A stretch of DNA of 5,733 nt from an uncultured Arcobacter sp. (GTDB lineage Bacteria > Campylobacterota > Campylobacteria > Campylobacterales > Arcobacteraceae). The translations under genes and the position numbers were made by a program. Positions 1 to 4,972 of this stretch are shown piece by piece. The notes below the pieces were generated by a model. It saw only the letters and a program-made list of their open reading frames with translations, was not told the origin of the DNA and did no database searches. The stretch is from the NCBI GenBank assembly GCA_913062735.1, contig CAJXWI010000193.1, positions 1 to 5,733 of the forward strand, given 5' to 3'. Numbering within the stretch: the stretch's first letter is position 1; each line of letters begins with the position of its first letter.

Positions 1-137
1 CCATTAGGGTTTGAATGATTTGCCATTTTACCTTCATGCATATGATTACCTGTATGTGTTGGAATATCACTATGTGCCATTACTGCACTACTTGCAAATA
101 AACTTAATCCTAATACTAACGTCGTAATTTTTTTCAT
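1..137 (-). CDS. Small exported His/Met-rich protein, 3' end cut by window edge
   Basis: The frame opens at ATG 137 behind a clear Shine-Dalgarno (AAGGAA, near 143-148) and runs off the left edge after 45 residues, so the C-terminus is unknown. It begins with a 21-residue Sec signal peptide (MKK start, hydrophobic LVLGLSLF core, likely cut after VMA). The visible mature part is short, polar and rich in histidine (five) and methionine (two), including an HMHEGKM stretch. Such composition occurs in periplasmic metal-binding peptides, but no family is recognised and metal binding is only a possibility. The signal peptide matches that of the neighbouring gene at 257-436 in 13 of 21 positions, so the two look like tandem paralogs. 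It has its own promoter with a regulator box at 165-199. Confidence 0.75.
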   Translation of the reverse strand, partial: MKKITTLVLGLSLFASSAVMAHSDIPTHTGNHMHEGKMANHSNPN

Positions 138-164
138 CTTTTTTCCTTAATTTTATTGTTGAGA

Positions 165-199
165 ATCTTATTGTTTTAATGTGGAGTGAACGTGGAAAT
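165..199 (-). promoter_or_regulatory. Promoter A: 11-bp direct-repeat regulator box plus -10
   Basis: On the + strand the half-sites are ATGTGGAGTG (179-188) and ACGTGGAAAT (190-199), 11 bp apart. Eight bases on is a minus-strand -10 TAAGAT (170-165). The predicted transcript start is near 158, about 20 nt before ATG 137. The geometry is identical to the other boxes in the window, and the repeats sit where a -35 would be, as expected for activation by an OmpR/PhoB-type regulator. Confidence 0.7.
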
Positions 200-256
200 T
201 TACTTTTCATATTCCTACCCATTAATTCTTCACTTAATTGTTTTATACAATTCTTC

Positions 257-436
257 TTAATTAGAATTTAGACTATCAGGGTATAAGTATTTAAAATTAC
301 TTGGACCTGAACCAACAAAACTATTATCTTTTTTTGTCATATGAGATGTATCACAATTCATTCCATCAGTTTTAGCAAATAAAGAGATTCCTACGAATAA
401 ACTCAATCCCAATACAACAGTTACAATCTTTTTCAT
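257..436 (-). CDS. Small exported protein of unknown function (59 aa)
   Basis: A complete 59-codon gene runs from ATG 436 to TAA 257, with Shine-Dalgarno AAAGGAC six bases upstream. The protein has a 21-residue signal peptide (MKKIVT start, VVLGLSLF core, cut after LFA). The mature peptide is only 38 residues, with one cysteine (C28), one histidine and a C-terminal part rich in Ser, Asn and Tyr. The single Cys is not in a lipobox, so a lipoprotein is unlikely. The signal peptide closely matches that of the next gene (1-137), while the mature parts have diverged, suggesting tandem duplication of a promoter-plus-secreted-peptide unit. I do not recognise a family. It lies in the periplasm or outside the cell and is likely under the same regulator as the porin, through promoter B. 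Confidence 0.75.
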   Translation of the reverse strand: MKKIVTVVLGLSLFVGISLFAKTDGMNCDTSHMTKKDNSFVGSGPSNFKYLYPDSLNSN

Positions 437-464
437 TTTTTGTCCTTTGTTTTTTTGTATAGGT

Positions 465-499
465 ATTATATAGGCCTAACGTGGGCTGTATGTGGAAAT
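465..499 (-). promoter_or_regulatory. Promoter B: regulator box plus perfect -10
   Basis: The + strand half-sites are ACGTGGGCTG (479-488) and ATGTGGAAAT (490-499), at 11-bp period. A perfect minus-strand TATAAT (470-465) lies 8 bp from the proximal half-site. No TTGACA-like -35 exists at 488-493, where the repeats sit, so activator dependence is likely. The start would be near 458, giving a leader of about 22 nt before ATG 436. Confidence 0.78.
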
Positions 500-539
500 A
501 GTAGAGAAATAAAATCTTTTGAAATTTGTTTGGAAATAA

Positions 540-615
540 ACATAAATGTCATTTTTAAGTTCGCGGCTTAAAATTATTTCGTTTTAACAGGTTATAGATA
601 GTTTGACATTTATGT
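540..615 (-). ncRNA. Candidate regulated small RNA or structured 5' leader
   Basis: No plausible ORF is present. A perfect 12-nt inverted repeat, ACATAAATGTCA (540-551) and TGACATTTATGT (604-615), encloses a second hairpin (TTTTAAG 553-559, CTTAAAA 567-573, GC-containing 7-nt loop). Promoter C predicts a minus-strand start near 614, so the 5' end of the RNA coincides with the outer edge of the long-range stem. The folded RNA would be about 76 nt, its two ends paired and the inner hairpin exposing CCGCGAA. The 3' side is followed only by a weak U-rich stretch (TTTATTT), not a strong terminator. It may therefore instead be the first part of a long leader for the small gene at 257-436, with promoter B inside it. 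The structure is seen; its being an RNA is inference. Confidence 0.5.
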
Positions 616-620
616 GTAAA

Positions 621-655
621 ATTATAATGATTTGATGTGGAGTATATATGTAATA
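621..655 (-). promoter_or_regulatory. Promoter C: regulator box plus perfect -10, upstream of structured non-coding DNA
   Basis: The half-sites are ATGTGGAGTA (635-644) and ATATGTAATA (646-655), 11 bp apart on the + strand. A perfect minus-strand TATAAT (626-621) lies 8 bp away. The box is almost the same as promoter E of the RR1 gene. It lies just beyond the porin terminator and faces no gene for about 180 bp; what follows at once is the inverted-repeat structure at 540-615. Confidence 0.75.
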
Positions 656-670
656 TTTGCTTAGTTATAT

Positions 671-705
671 AAAAATAGGGACTTGAAAAACAAGTCCCTA
701 TTTTT
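671..705 (-). terminator. Rho-independent terminator of the porin gene
   Basis: A perfect 15-bp stem (671-685 with 691-705) has a 5-nt A loop, a GGGACTTG/CAAGTCCC core and flanking A and T runs on both sides. It begins 15 bp beyond the porin stop codon. The A/T flanks make it able to terminate in both directions, although no + strand gene is seen here. Confidence 0.92.
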
Positions 706-720
706 GTTAATCTTTTATCC

Positions 721-1926
721 TTAGAAAGAATAAATCAACTTACTTCTGAAATCTGTGGCATCTTTAGAGTCATCATCATAATCTAAGATAGTGTAATCAA
801 TTCGAGCAGAGAGGTTTTTGAGTTCACCTGAAAACTTATATTTAAAAGTAAAATTAAGTTCATCTAAATCAGCATTGGCAGTTGGTTGATCATAATTACT
901 ATATTGAACTCTAGCATTTAAAGAATTAGCAAAAGTATAGGAAGCTCCCGTTGTCCAAGAATCTGTACCAGCTTTATATGCATCTCCACCAGCAGTTTTT
1001 ACACTTGCTGTATATATGCTATATGCACCTTGCCCAAGTCCTCTGTCCACACTACCCTCATCATCAGTAGAAGAGTAAGCAGCAAAAAGATTAACACCAG
1101 ATACACTTGCACCCACTTTAACACCATATAAACTTGAATCTGTTGTACTTGAATCATAATCTGTATCATAATATTGAACTGCAAGATATGGTTTTAAATC
1201 GCCTATAAACTGATATTTAGCATCTACATATAACACATCTGAAACTGAATCCGTTCCAAGATATTGACCTCTTAATGTTAAATTTTTAATAGAAGTATTT
1301 TTAACATATATAGTATCTGTTCCATCTGTTCCAACTTTAAGAAAATCACCAATTGCTCCAGTGCCTGTTCCTAGTGTCGTATATGCCCCATGACCTGAGA
1401 AGTCAGTTCTGCCTTGGTACTTGGTTACTTTACCTGCAAGGATAGTAGTATTTTCTAAATCTGTATTAGTAAGTAAATATGCTTCAAATGAATCTTTAAT
1501 CATTCGTGAACCTGATCTCCCAAGTAATGGCATACCAACAATAAATTGTCTACCTGCTTTAATAGATGTATTTGAAATTTTATAGTTTATATAAGACTCA
1601 GACAGTTGTGCACCTTGTGCATCCATAGTACTTTTTGTTTTTCCATCTTCATCATCAATATCATTCACACTAGAAGCTTGAAGCGTAGCACCTACACTTA
1701 CACCATTTAAAGATCCCGATATGTATTTAAGATGACCTCCATTTACCCAAATAGAACTGTCGTTTTTACCTGCACCCTCAAATGATTGTACAAAATAATA
1801 CGACTTAATATCTCCAGAAAACTTACCCTGACTCAAAGCATCTTCTAAACTTCCAGCTGATGCACTAACACTAATTCCTGCAATAGCAAGACTTGCTACT
1901 AAACTGATTTTTACGAATTTATTCAT
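721..1926 (-). CDS. Outer-membrane porin, Campylobacterota OprD-like type
   Basis: This 401-residue protein is predicted to form a beta-barrel channel for small solutes in the outer membrane. It starts at ATG 1926 with a strong Shine-Dalgarno (TAGGAGA). A Sec signal peptide ends at SASA (residue 24), giving a mature N-terminus GSLEDAL. The rest is rich in Gly, Ser, Thr, Asp and aromatic residues in alternating strand-like patterns, lacks further hydrophobic helices, and ends in Phe (IYSF), the usual C-terminal signal for barrel assembly. Length and N-terminal style (ALSQGKFSGDIKSYYF) match the porins common in Arcobacter and Sulfurimonas relatives. I recall this type from general knowledge and cannot name the substrate. 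It is monocistronic, with its own regulator-box promoter (2017-2051), a leader of about 84 nt and a strong terminator. Confidence 0.88.
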   Translation of the reverse strand: MNKFVKISLVASLAIAGISVSASAGSLEDALSQGKFSGDIKSYYFVQSFEGAGKNDSSIWVNGGHLKYISGSLNGVSVGATLQASSVNDIDDEDGKTKSTMDAQGAQLSESYINYKISNTSIKAGRQFIVGMPLLGRSGSRMIKDSFEAYLLTNTDLENTTILAGKVTKYQGRTDFSGHGAYTTLGTGTGAIGDFLKVGTDGTDTIYVKNTSIKNLTLRGQYLGTDSVSDVLYVDAKYQFIGDLKPYLAVQYYDTDYDSSTTDSSLYGVKVGASVSGVNLFAAYSSTDDEGSVDRGLGQGAYSIYTASVKTAGGDAYKAGTDSWTTGASYTFANSLNARVQYSNYDQPTANADLDELNFTFKYKFSGELKNLSARIDYTILDYDDDSKDATDFRSKLIYSF

Positions 1927-1990
1927 AGTTTCTCCTAAGATTTTAAATATATTGATTTACTAAATGCGAATTAAAACCAATATACGCGTG

Positions 1991-2008
1991 AATATTTTTT
2001 AAAATATT
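1991..2008 (-). other. AT palindrome at the predicted 5' end of the porin mRNA
   Basis: AATATTTT (1991-1998) and AAAATATT (2001-2008) form a perfect 8-bp inverted repeat with a 2-nt centre. The predicted porin transcript start is near 2010, so this would fold as a hairpin almost at the 5' end. Such hairpins can stabilise porin mRNAs in other bacteria; here that role is inferred only. Confidence 0.35.
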
Positions 2009-2016
2009 ACTTAAGA

Positions 2017-2051
2017 AGTTTAACGTGCCCATATGGAGTCAACATGCAGTT
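2017..2051 (-). promoter_or_regulatory. Promoter D: regulator box plus -10 of the porin gene
   Basis: The + strand half-sites are ATATGGAGTC (2031-2040) and ACATGCAGTT (2042-2051), at 11-bp period; the core ATGGAGT/ATGCAGT differs at one base. The minus-strand -10 is the weaker TAAACT (2022-2017), again 8 bp from the box. The start is predicted near 2010. The weak -10 fits an activator-dependent porin promoter. Confidence 0.68.
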
Positions 2052-2087
2052 AAGCAGAATTATTTTTAAAGTAGAAAATACTTGAAA

Positions 2088-2747
2088 TTAAATATTGAAA
2101 CGATACCCACTTCCTTTTATGGTTGTAAAATAATCTGAACCAATAATCTTTCTAATATTTTTGATATAAGTTCTTATTGTAGCAATGGAAGGCCCAACAT
2201 TATATTCCCACACATTAACAATCAATTCATCCATATCGATAATTTTATTTTTATTTGTAAAAAAATATTTGAGAATGTTCGCTTCTTTTTTTGACAAAGG
2301 GAATGTTTCTTTATTTTTTATAATGACTAAGTTTGACATATCTAATGTAATTTGGTCAGATATAGTAATAAACAGTTTATTTTCAATAAAATGAGTTTTA
2401 TTAAGATAGTTTATTCTAATGATGAGCTCTTTCAATTCAAAAGGTTTTTTCAAATAGTCATTACATCCAATGCTATATGCTTGTTCTAAAAAACCAATAC
2501 TGTCTTCTGAGGTTAAAAATATAACAGGTACAGAAATTTTTTCACCTCGCAATCTCTTTAATACTTCTAATCCACTTATATGTGGAACATTAATATCCAA
2601 TAATAACAAATCAAACTTATTAAAATAAATATACTCTTCTGCCTCTTCGCCATCATAGACGGTTTGGACATCGTGATTTTTGGCTTTTAAGTAGTTTGCA
2701 ATTAGTTCGGAATAAATTAAATCGTCTTCAAGTAAGAGTATTTTCAA
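2088..2747 (-). CDS. OmpR/PhoB-family response regulator (RR1)
   Basis: This 219-residue cytoplasmic DNA-binding regulator has a receiver domain at about 1-115, with acidic pocket E8/D9, phospho-acceptor D51 (LLLLDINVP), T79/S80 and K100 in YLKKPF. A winged-helix output domain follows at about 125-219, with recognition-helix region TIRTYIKNIRKIIG and wing KGSGYRF. The start is TTG 2747; a Shine-Dalgarno (AAAGG) lies 7 nt upstream, and MKILLLEDD aligns residue for residue with RR2, so TTG is preferred. It aligns without gaps to RR2 over 218 positions with about 100 identities by eye, so the two are paralogs. It lies 75 bp downstream of the kinase gene but has its own promoter (E) with the same box it may itself bind, suggesting autoregulation. 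No second kinase is present. Confidence 0.93.
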   Translation of the reverse strand: MKILLLEDDLIYSELIANYLKAKNHDVQTVYDGEEAEEYIYFNKFDLLLLDINVPHISGLEVLKRLRGEKISVPVIFLTSEDSIGFLEQAYSIGCNDYLKKPFELKELIIRINYLNKTHFIENKLFITISDQITLDMSNLVIIKNKETFPLSKKEANILKYFFTNKNKIIDMDELIVNVWEYNVGPSIATIRTYIKNIRKIIGSDYFTTIKGSGYRFNI

Positions 2748-2776
2748 ATAAAAGCCTTTGTATTATGTTAAATACA

Positions 2777-2811
2777 ATTGTAGCCTTTGCATGTGGAGTA
2801 AATATGTATTA
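2777..2811 (-). promoter_or_regulatory. Promoter E: regulator box plus -10 of the RR1 gene
   Basis: The half-sites are ATGTGGAGTA (2791-2800) and ATATGTATTA (2802-2811), at 11-bp period. The minus-strand -10 TACAAT (2782-2777) lies 8 bp away, with a start near 2770 and a leader of about 23 nt. The proximal half-site is identical to that of promoter C. Confidence 0.75.
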
Positions 2812-2816
2812 TATTA

Positions 2817-2848
2817 TATACTTTAAAAATAAGGATTTTTAAAGTATA
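2817..2848 (-). terminator. Perfect 14-bp hairpin across the end of the kinase gene
   Basis: TATACTTTAAAAAT (2817-2830) and ATTTTTAAAGTATA (2835-2848) form a perfect inverted repeat with a 4-nt loop, spanning the last kinase codons and the stop. Its GC content is low and no clear U-run follows on the minus strand, so it may be a weak terminator or an mRNA 3'-end stabiliser separating the RR2-kinase transcript from RR1. Confidence 0.4.
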
Positions 2849-3920
2849 ACTTAAATGTTGTACCTTCATTTAATTTTGAATCGACTTCGACCTTGATATT
2901 ATAATTACTACATATTGTTTTTACAATATCAAGTCCTATACCAAAACCACCGACTTCATTCGTAGCTCGATAATACCTTTCGAAGATTTTATTAAGTTTT
3001 TCTTCTGTAATCCCAATTCCAGTATCTTGAACAATCAAAATACCTTGATAAAAACTAATTGTAATCTCACCATTTCTCTTTGTATATTTAATGGCATTTG
3101 AAATAATGTTATTGGTAAGTCTGATAAAATCTTCTTCTTCAATTTTATAATGCATGTTTTCTATTTGATGATTAATTGTTATTTTCTTTTTTGTTGCAAG
3201 TTTTGTATAATAATCCAATTCTTTTTTTAAAATCTCAGAGAGATTAGTGAATTCCAGTTCTTTTTTTATATTCTTTTTCAAAAAAACGTAGGTCAGATCT
3301 TTATAAAGATTTGATATCTTTTTTGCACTCAATCTAATATAATCTCGGTTTTTTTCTGTAAAGAAATTATCTGACTCCACACTTAATAATAATGCTGCTA
3401 GGGGTGTATTTATTTCATGGGTTGTATCTTTGATAAAATTATTTAACTTTTCTCTTTGTGCTTGAATTGGATAAATAAAAAGTTTTGCAAGATAAAACCC
3501 AATGACTGTAATCATGATATAAACACCGACCATAATAGCAATTGTATTTTGAATCATAATTGCTATCTGATTATGAAAGGAAGGTTTTTCAATCACCACA
3601 TAAGATATTCCCATATGTCCAGCAACACTTTTATTAATTACATATAAACTACCATCACGCTCATAAAATTTTTTAGAAAAATCAATTATTTCTTCTATTT
3701 GAGTAATCTTCTCATTACCCAAGTCATCATATAAACCAAACTTTAATTCTTGGGTTATTTTAAAATCATTTTGAGACAAATCTAATTTTTGCATTTGAGC
3801 TTGTATTATTTTATGAGCAAAATCATTTGCAATTAAATCCATTTTTGAACGTTCCAATTCGGAATGTTGTTTCACATGAGAAGAAAAAACCAACCACCCA
3901 ATCAAGAGAATCATCACCAA
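2823..3920 (-). CDS. Membrane sensor histidine kinase
   Basis: This inner-membrane kinase has 365 residues from TTG 3920. In that numbering it has a partial first membrane helix (about 1-12), a periplasmic sensor region of about 100 residues (no recognised domain), a second membrane helix (about 120-149), a HisKA dimerisation helix with H168 in DTTHEINTP, and a HATPase_c domain: N box NNIISNAIKYT (270-280), G1 DTGIGI (299-304), F box FERYYR (313-318), G2 GGFGIGL (324-330). All catalytic motifs are intact. It follows RR2 directly and is its likely partner; it may also phosphorylate RR1. The start is uncertain: the frame is open back to 3989, overlapping the RR2 stop, and the added residues (EKKTFYSFLGLYLGSS) complete the truncated helix. 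However, that extension has no ATG, GTG or TTG. TTG 3920 does have an AGGA six bases upstream. Confidence 0.88.
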   Translation of the reverse strand: MVMILLIGWLVFSSHVKQHSELERSKMDLIANDFAHKIIQAQMQKLDLSQNDFKITQELKFGLYDDLGNEKITQIEEIIDFSKKFYERDGSLYVINKSVAGHMGISYVVIEKPSFHNQIAIMIQNTIAIMVGVYIMITVIGFYLAKLFIYPIQAQREKLNNFIKDTTHEINTPLAALLLSVESDNFFTEKNRDYIRLSAKKISNLYKDLTYVFLKKNIKKELEFTNLSEILKKELDYYTKLATKKKITINHQIENMHYKIEEEDFIRLTNNIISNAIKYTKRNGEITISFYQGILIVQDTGIGITEEKLNKIFERYYRATNEVGGFGIGLDIVKTICSNYNIKVEVDSKLNEGTTFKLYFKNPYF

Positions 3921-3972
3921 AGAAGATCCTAAATATAATCCTAAAAAACTGTAAAAAGTCTTTTTTTCTTGT

Positions 3973-4629
3973 TTAGTTAAAACGATAACCTAGTCCTTTG
4001 ATTGTAGAAATAGCATTTGAGCCTAACATTTTTCTAAAGTTTTTTATATACGTTCGGATGGTTGAGTCAGTTGGACTATCATCATAAGTCCATACATTTA
4101 AACTTAGCTCTTCCATTGATATAGTTCTATCTCTATTCTTCAAAAAATATTCAAATACTTTTAACTCTTTTTTAGTAAGAATATATTTATCATTGTGAGC
4201 ATTGATTGTTGAAGTATTATAATCATAGATAATTTCTTCAGATATTTGCTCTATGTGTTTTCTGTCCAGTTTATACAATCTTCTAATATTTTCAATTCGT
4301 AATATTAATTCTACAAATTCAAATGGTTTTTTAATGTAATCATCACAACCAACATCAAAGCCTTTTTTTAAATCTAAACTATCATCAAGTGAAGTAATAA
4401 AAATTGTAGGCACTTTAATATGTCTTTTTCTTAAGTTCTTCAATAAATCAAAACCATTTATATCAGGAACATTTACATCAAAGAGAAACAAATCAAAATT
4501 GCTTTCACATATTGCACTTTCCGCTTCTTCTCCATCATAAGCACTGAAGACATCATAACCTTTTTCATTTAAACTTGTAGTAATGACTTCATTTAATATT
4601 TCGTCATCTTCCATTAATAATATTTTCAT
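3973..4629 (-). CDS. OmpR/PhoB-family response regulator (RR2)
   Basis: This 218-residue cytoplasmic transcription regulator starts at ATG 4629. The receiver domain has E8/D9, phospho-acceptor D51 (LFLFDVNVP), T79/S80 and K100 (YIKKPF). The C-terminal winged helix has recognition-helix region TIRTYIKNFRKMLG and wing KGLGYRF. It is the first gene of an apparent two-gene unit with the kinase, whose open frame overlaps the RR2 stop, which suggests coupled translation. The only Shine-Dalgarno candidate (AGAGG, about 4642-4646) is about 12 nt from ATG and close to the predicted transcript start (about 4645), so the leader is very short. The recognition-helix region is almost the same as in RR1 (TIRTYIKN identical), so both may bind the same 11-bp repeats, including the box before this gene. 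Confidence 0.94.
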   Translation of the reverse strand: MKILLMEDDEILNEVITTSLNEKGYDVFSAYDGEEAESAICESNFDLFLFDVNVPDINGFDLLKNLRKRHIKVPTIFITSLDDSLDLKKGFDVGCDDYIKKPFEFVELILRIENIRRLYKLDRKHIEQISEEIIYDYNTSTINAHNDKYILTKKELKVFEYFLKNRDRTISMEELSLNVWTYDDSPTDSTIRTYIKNFRKMLGSNAISTIKGLGYRFN

Positions 4630-4651
4630 ATAGTTTGTATACCTCTGGCGG

Positions 4652-4686
4652 ATTATATCAGTGATCTGTGTAGTATCTGTGCAAAA
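4652..4686 (-). promoter_or_regulatory. Promoter F: regulator box plus perfect -10 of the RR2-kinase unit
   Basis: CTGTGTAGTA (4666-4675) and CTGTGCAAAA (4677-4686) repeat TCTGTG at 11 bp. A perfect minus-strand TATAAT (4657-4652) lies 8 bp from the proximal half-site. This is the most divergent box in sequence but the geometry is exact. The start is near 4645. Confidence 0.7.
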
Positions 4687-4701
4687 AAAATTGTGAATTT
4701 T

Positions 4702-4875
4702 CTAATTATTTAATAGCTGTGAATTATTAGAAGAATTTTCTTTTTTCATTTGCCATAATATAACAATTTCATCTAAAAGTTTAGCATCTAATTTCCCCTG
4801 ATTATTATTCATAAAATCAATCATTTCATATAAACTTGAACTGATGATATCACTTAAAATTTTATCTTTATTCAT
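4702..4875 (-). CDS. Small cytoplasmic protein resembling a segment of the adjacent binding protein (57 aa)
   Basis: The frame is open from ATG 4899, but the promoter -10 lies at 4905-4900 and the start of transcription is predicted near 4893, so ATG 4875 (MNKDKIL) is the better start. It is preceded by a GGGG element about 11 nt upstream, a weak ribosome site. The protein has no signal peptide or membrane helix. Residues 27-43 (GKLDAKLLDEIVILWQM) match residues 179-195 of the binding protein encoded upstream (GKFDATILDERVGLWLM) at 11 of 17 positions, and the codons for LDE are identical. It may be a duplicated fragment kept as a small protein, or a decaying remnant; a promoter with the shared box favours expression. 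No function is known. Confidence 0.55.
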   Translation of the reverse strand: MNKDKILSDIISSSLYEMIDFMNNNQGKLDAKLLDEIVILWQMKKENSSNNSQLLNN

Positions 4876-4899
4876 ATTAATTATTACCCCAATGAACAT

Positions 4900-4934
4900 A
4901 TTATATTAATGAAACATGAAGTATCCATGTAGTC
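4900..4934 (-). promoter_or_regulatory. Promoter G: regulator box plus perfect -10 of the small-protein gene
   Basis: ACATGAAGTA (4914-4923) and CCATGTAGTC (4925-4934) share ATGnAGT at 11-bp period. A perfect minus-strand TATAAT (4905-4900) lies 8 bp away. The predicted start near 4893 rules out ATG 4899 as the start codon of the following gene. Confidence 0.72.
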
Positions 4935-4972
4935 AATGGATTTTAGGTATTAATTTGCAGAATCCATGTAGT
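4923..4972. repeat. Two direct copies of an 11-nt sequence, 39 bp apart
   Basis: ATCCATGTAGT occurs at 4923-4933 (distal half-site of promoter G) and at 4962-4972 (inside the last codons of the binding-protein gene). The second copy is paired at 11 bp with a weaker TGCAGA (4956-4961), and a TAAAAT hexamer (minus strand, 4945-4940) lies 7 bp further. This could be a second, degenerate promoter box or a by-product of duplication. Confidence 0.35.

Noticed and set aside
236..252. Hairpin AATTGT/ACAATT after the small gene at 257-436
   Set aside because: The stem is only 6 bp, nearly all A/T, with no U-run, so it does not support a terminator call.
603..628. TTGACA (603-608) and TATAAT (623-628) on the + strand
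   Set aside because: The spacer is only 14 bp, no + strand gene follows, and both parts are explained by the inverted repeat and the minus-strand -10 of promoter C.
2069..2083. Small hairpin AAGTA/TACTT just after the RR1 stop
   Set aside because: A 5-bp A/T-rich stem without a U-run is expected by chance in this sequence.
1966..3647. Open frames of 60-70 codons opposite or shifted within the porin, RR1 and kinase genes (999-1184, 2185-2394, 3456-3647)
   Set aside because: They lie inside strongly supported genes, have no ribosome sites or recognisable content, and look like shadows of the real frames.
3961..3981. Programmed frameshift joining RR2 to the kinase, or phase variation at the A7 run (3967-3961, minus strand)
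   Set aside because: TTTTAAC is not a proper slippery heptamer, and shifting the frame at the A-run does not connect to any usable start codon.
4683..4730. Terminator-like T8 run (minus strand 4690-4683) after the small gene, with AAAATT/AATTTT or a longer imperfect stem
   Set aside because: The near stem is six A/T pairs, the longer stem has a mismatch and lies 11 nt from the T-run, and the T-run overlaps the distal part of promoter F.
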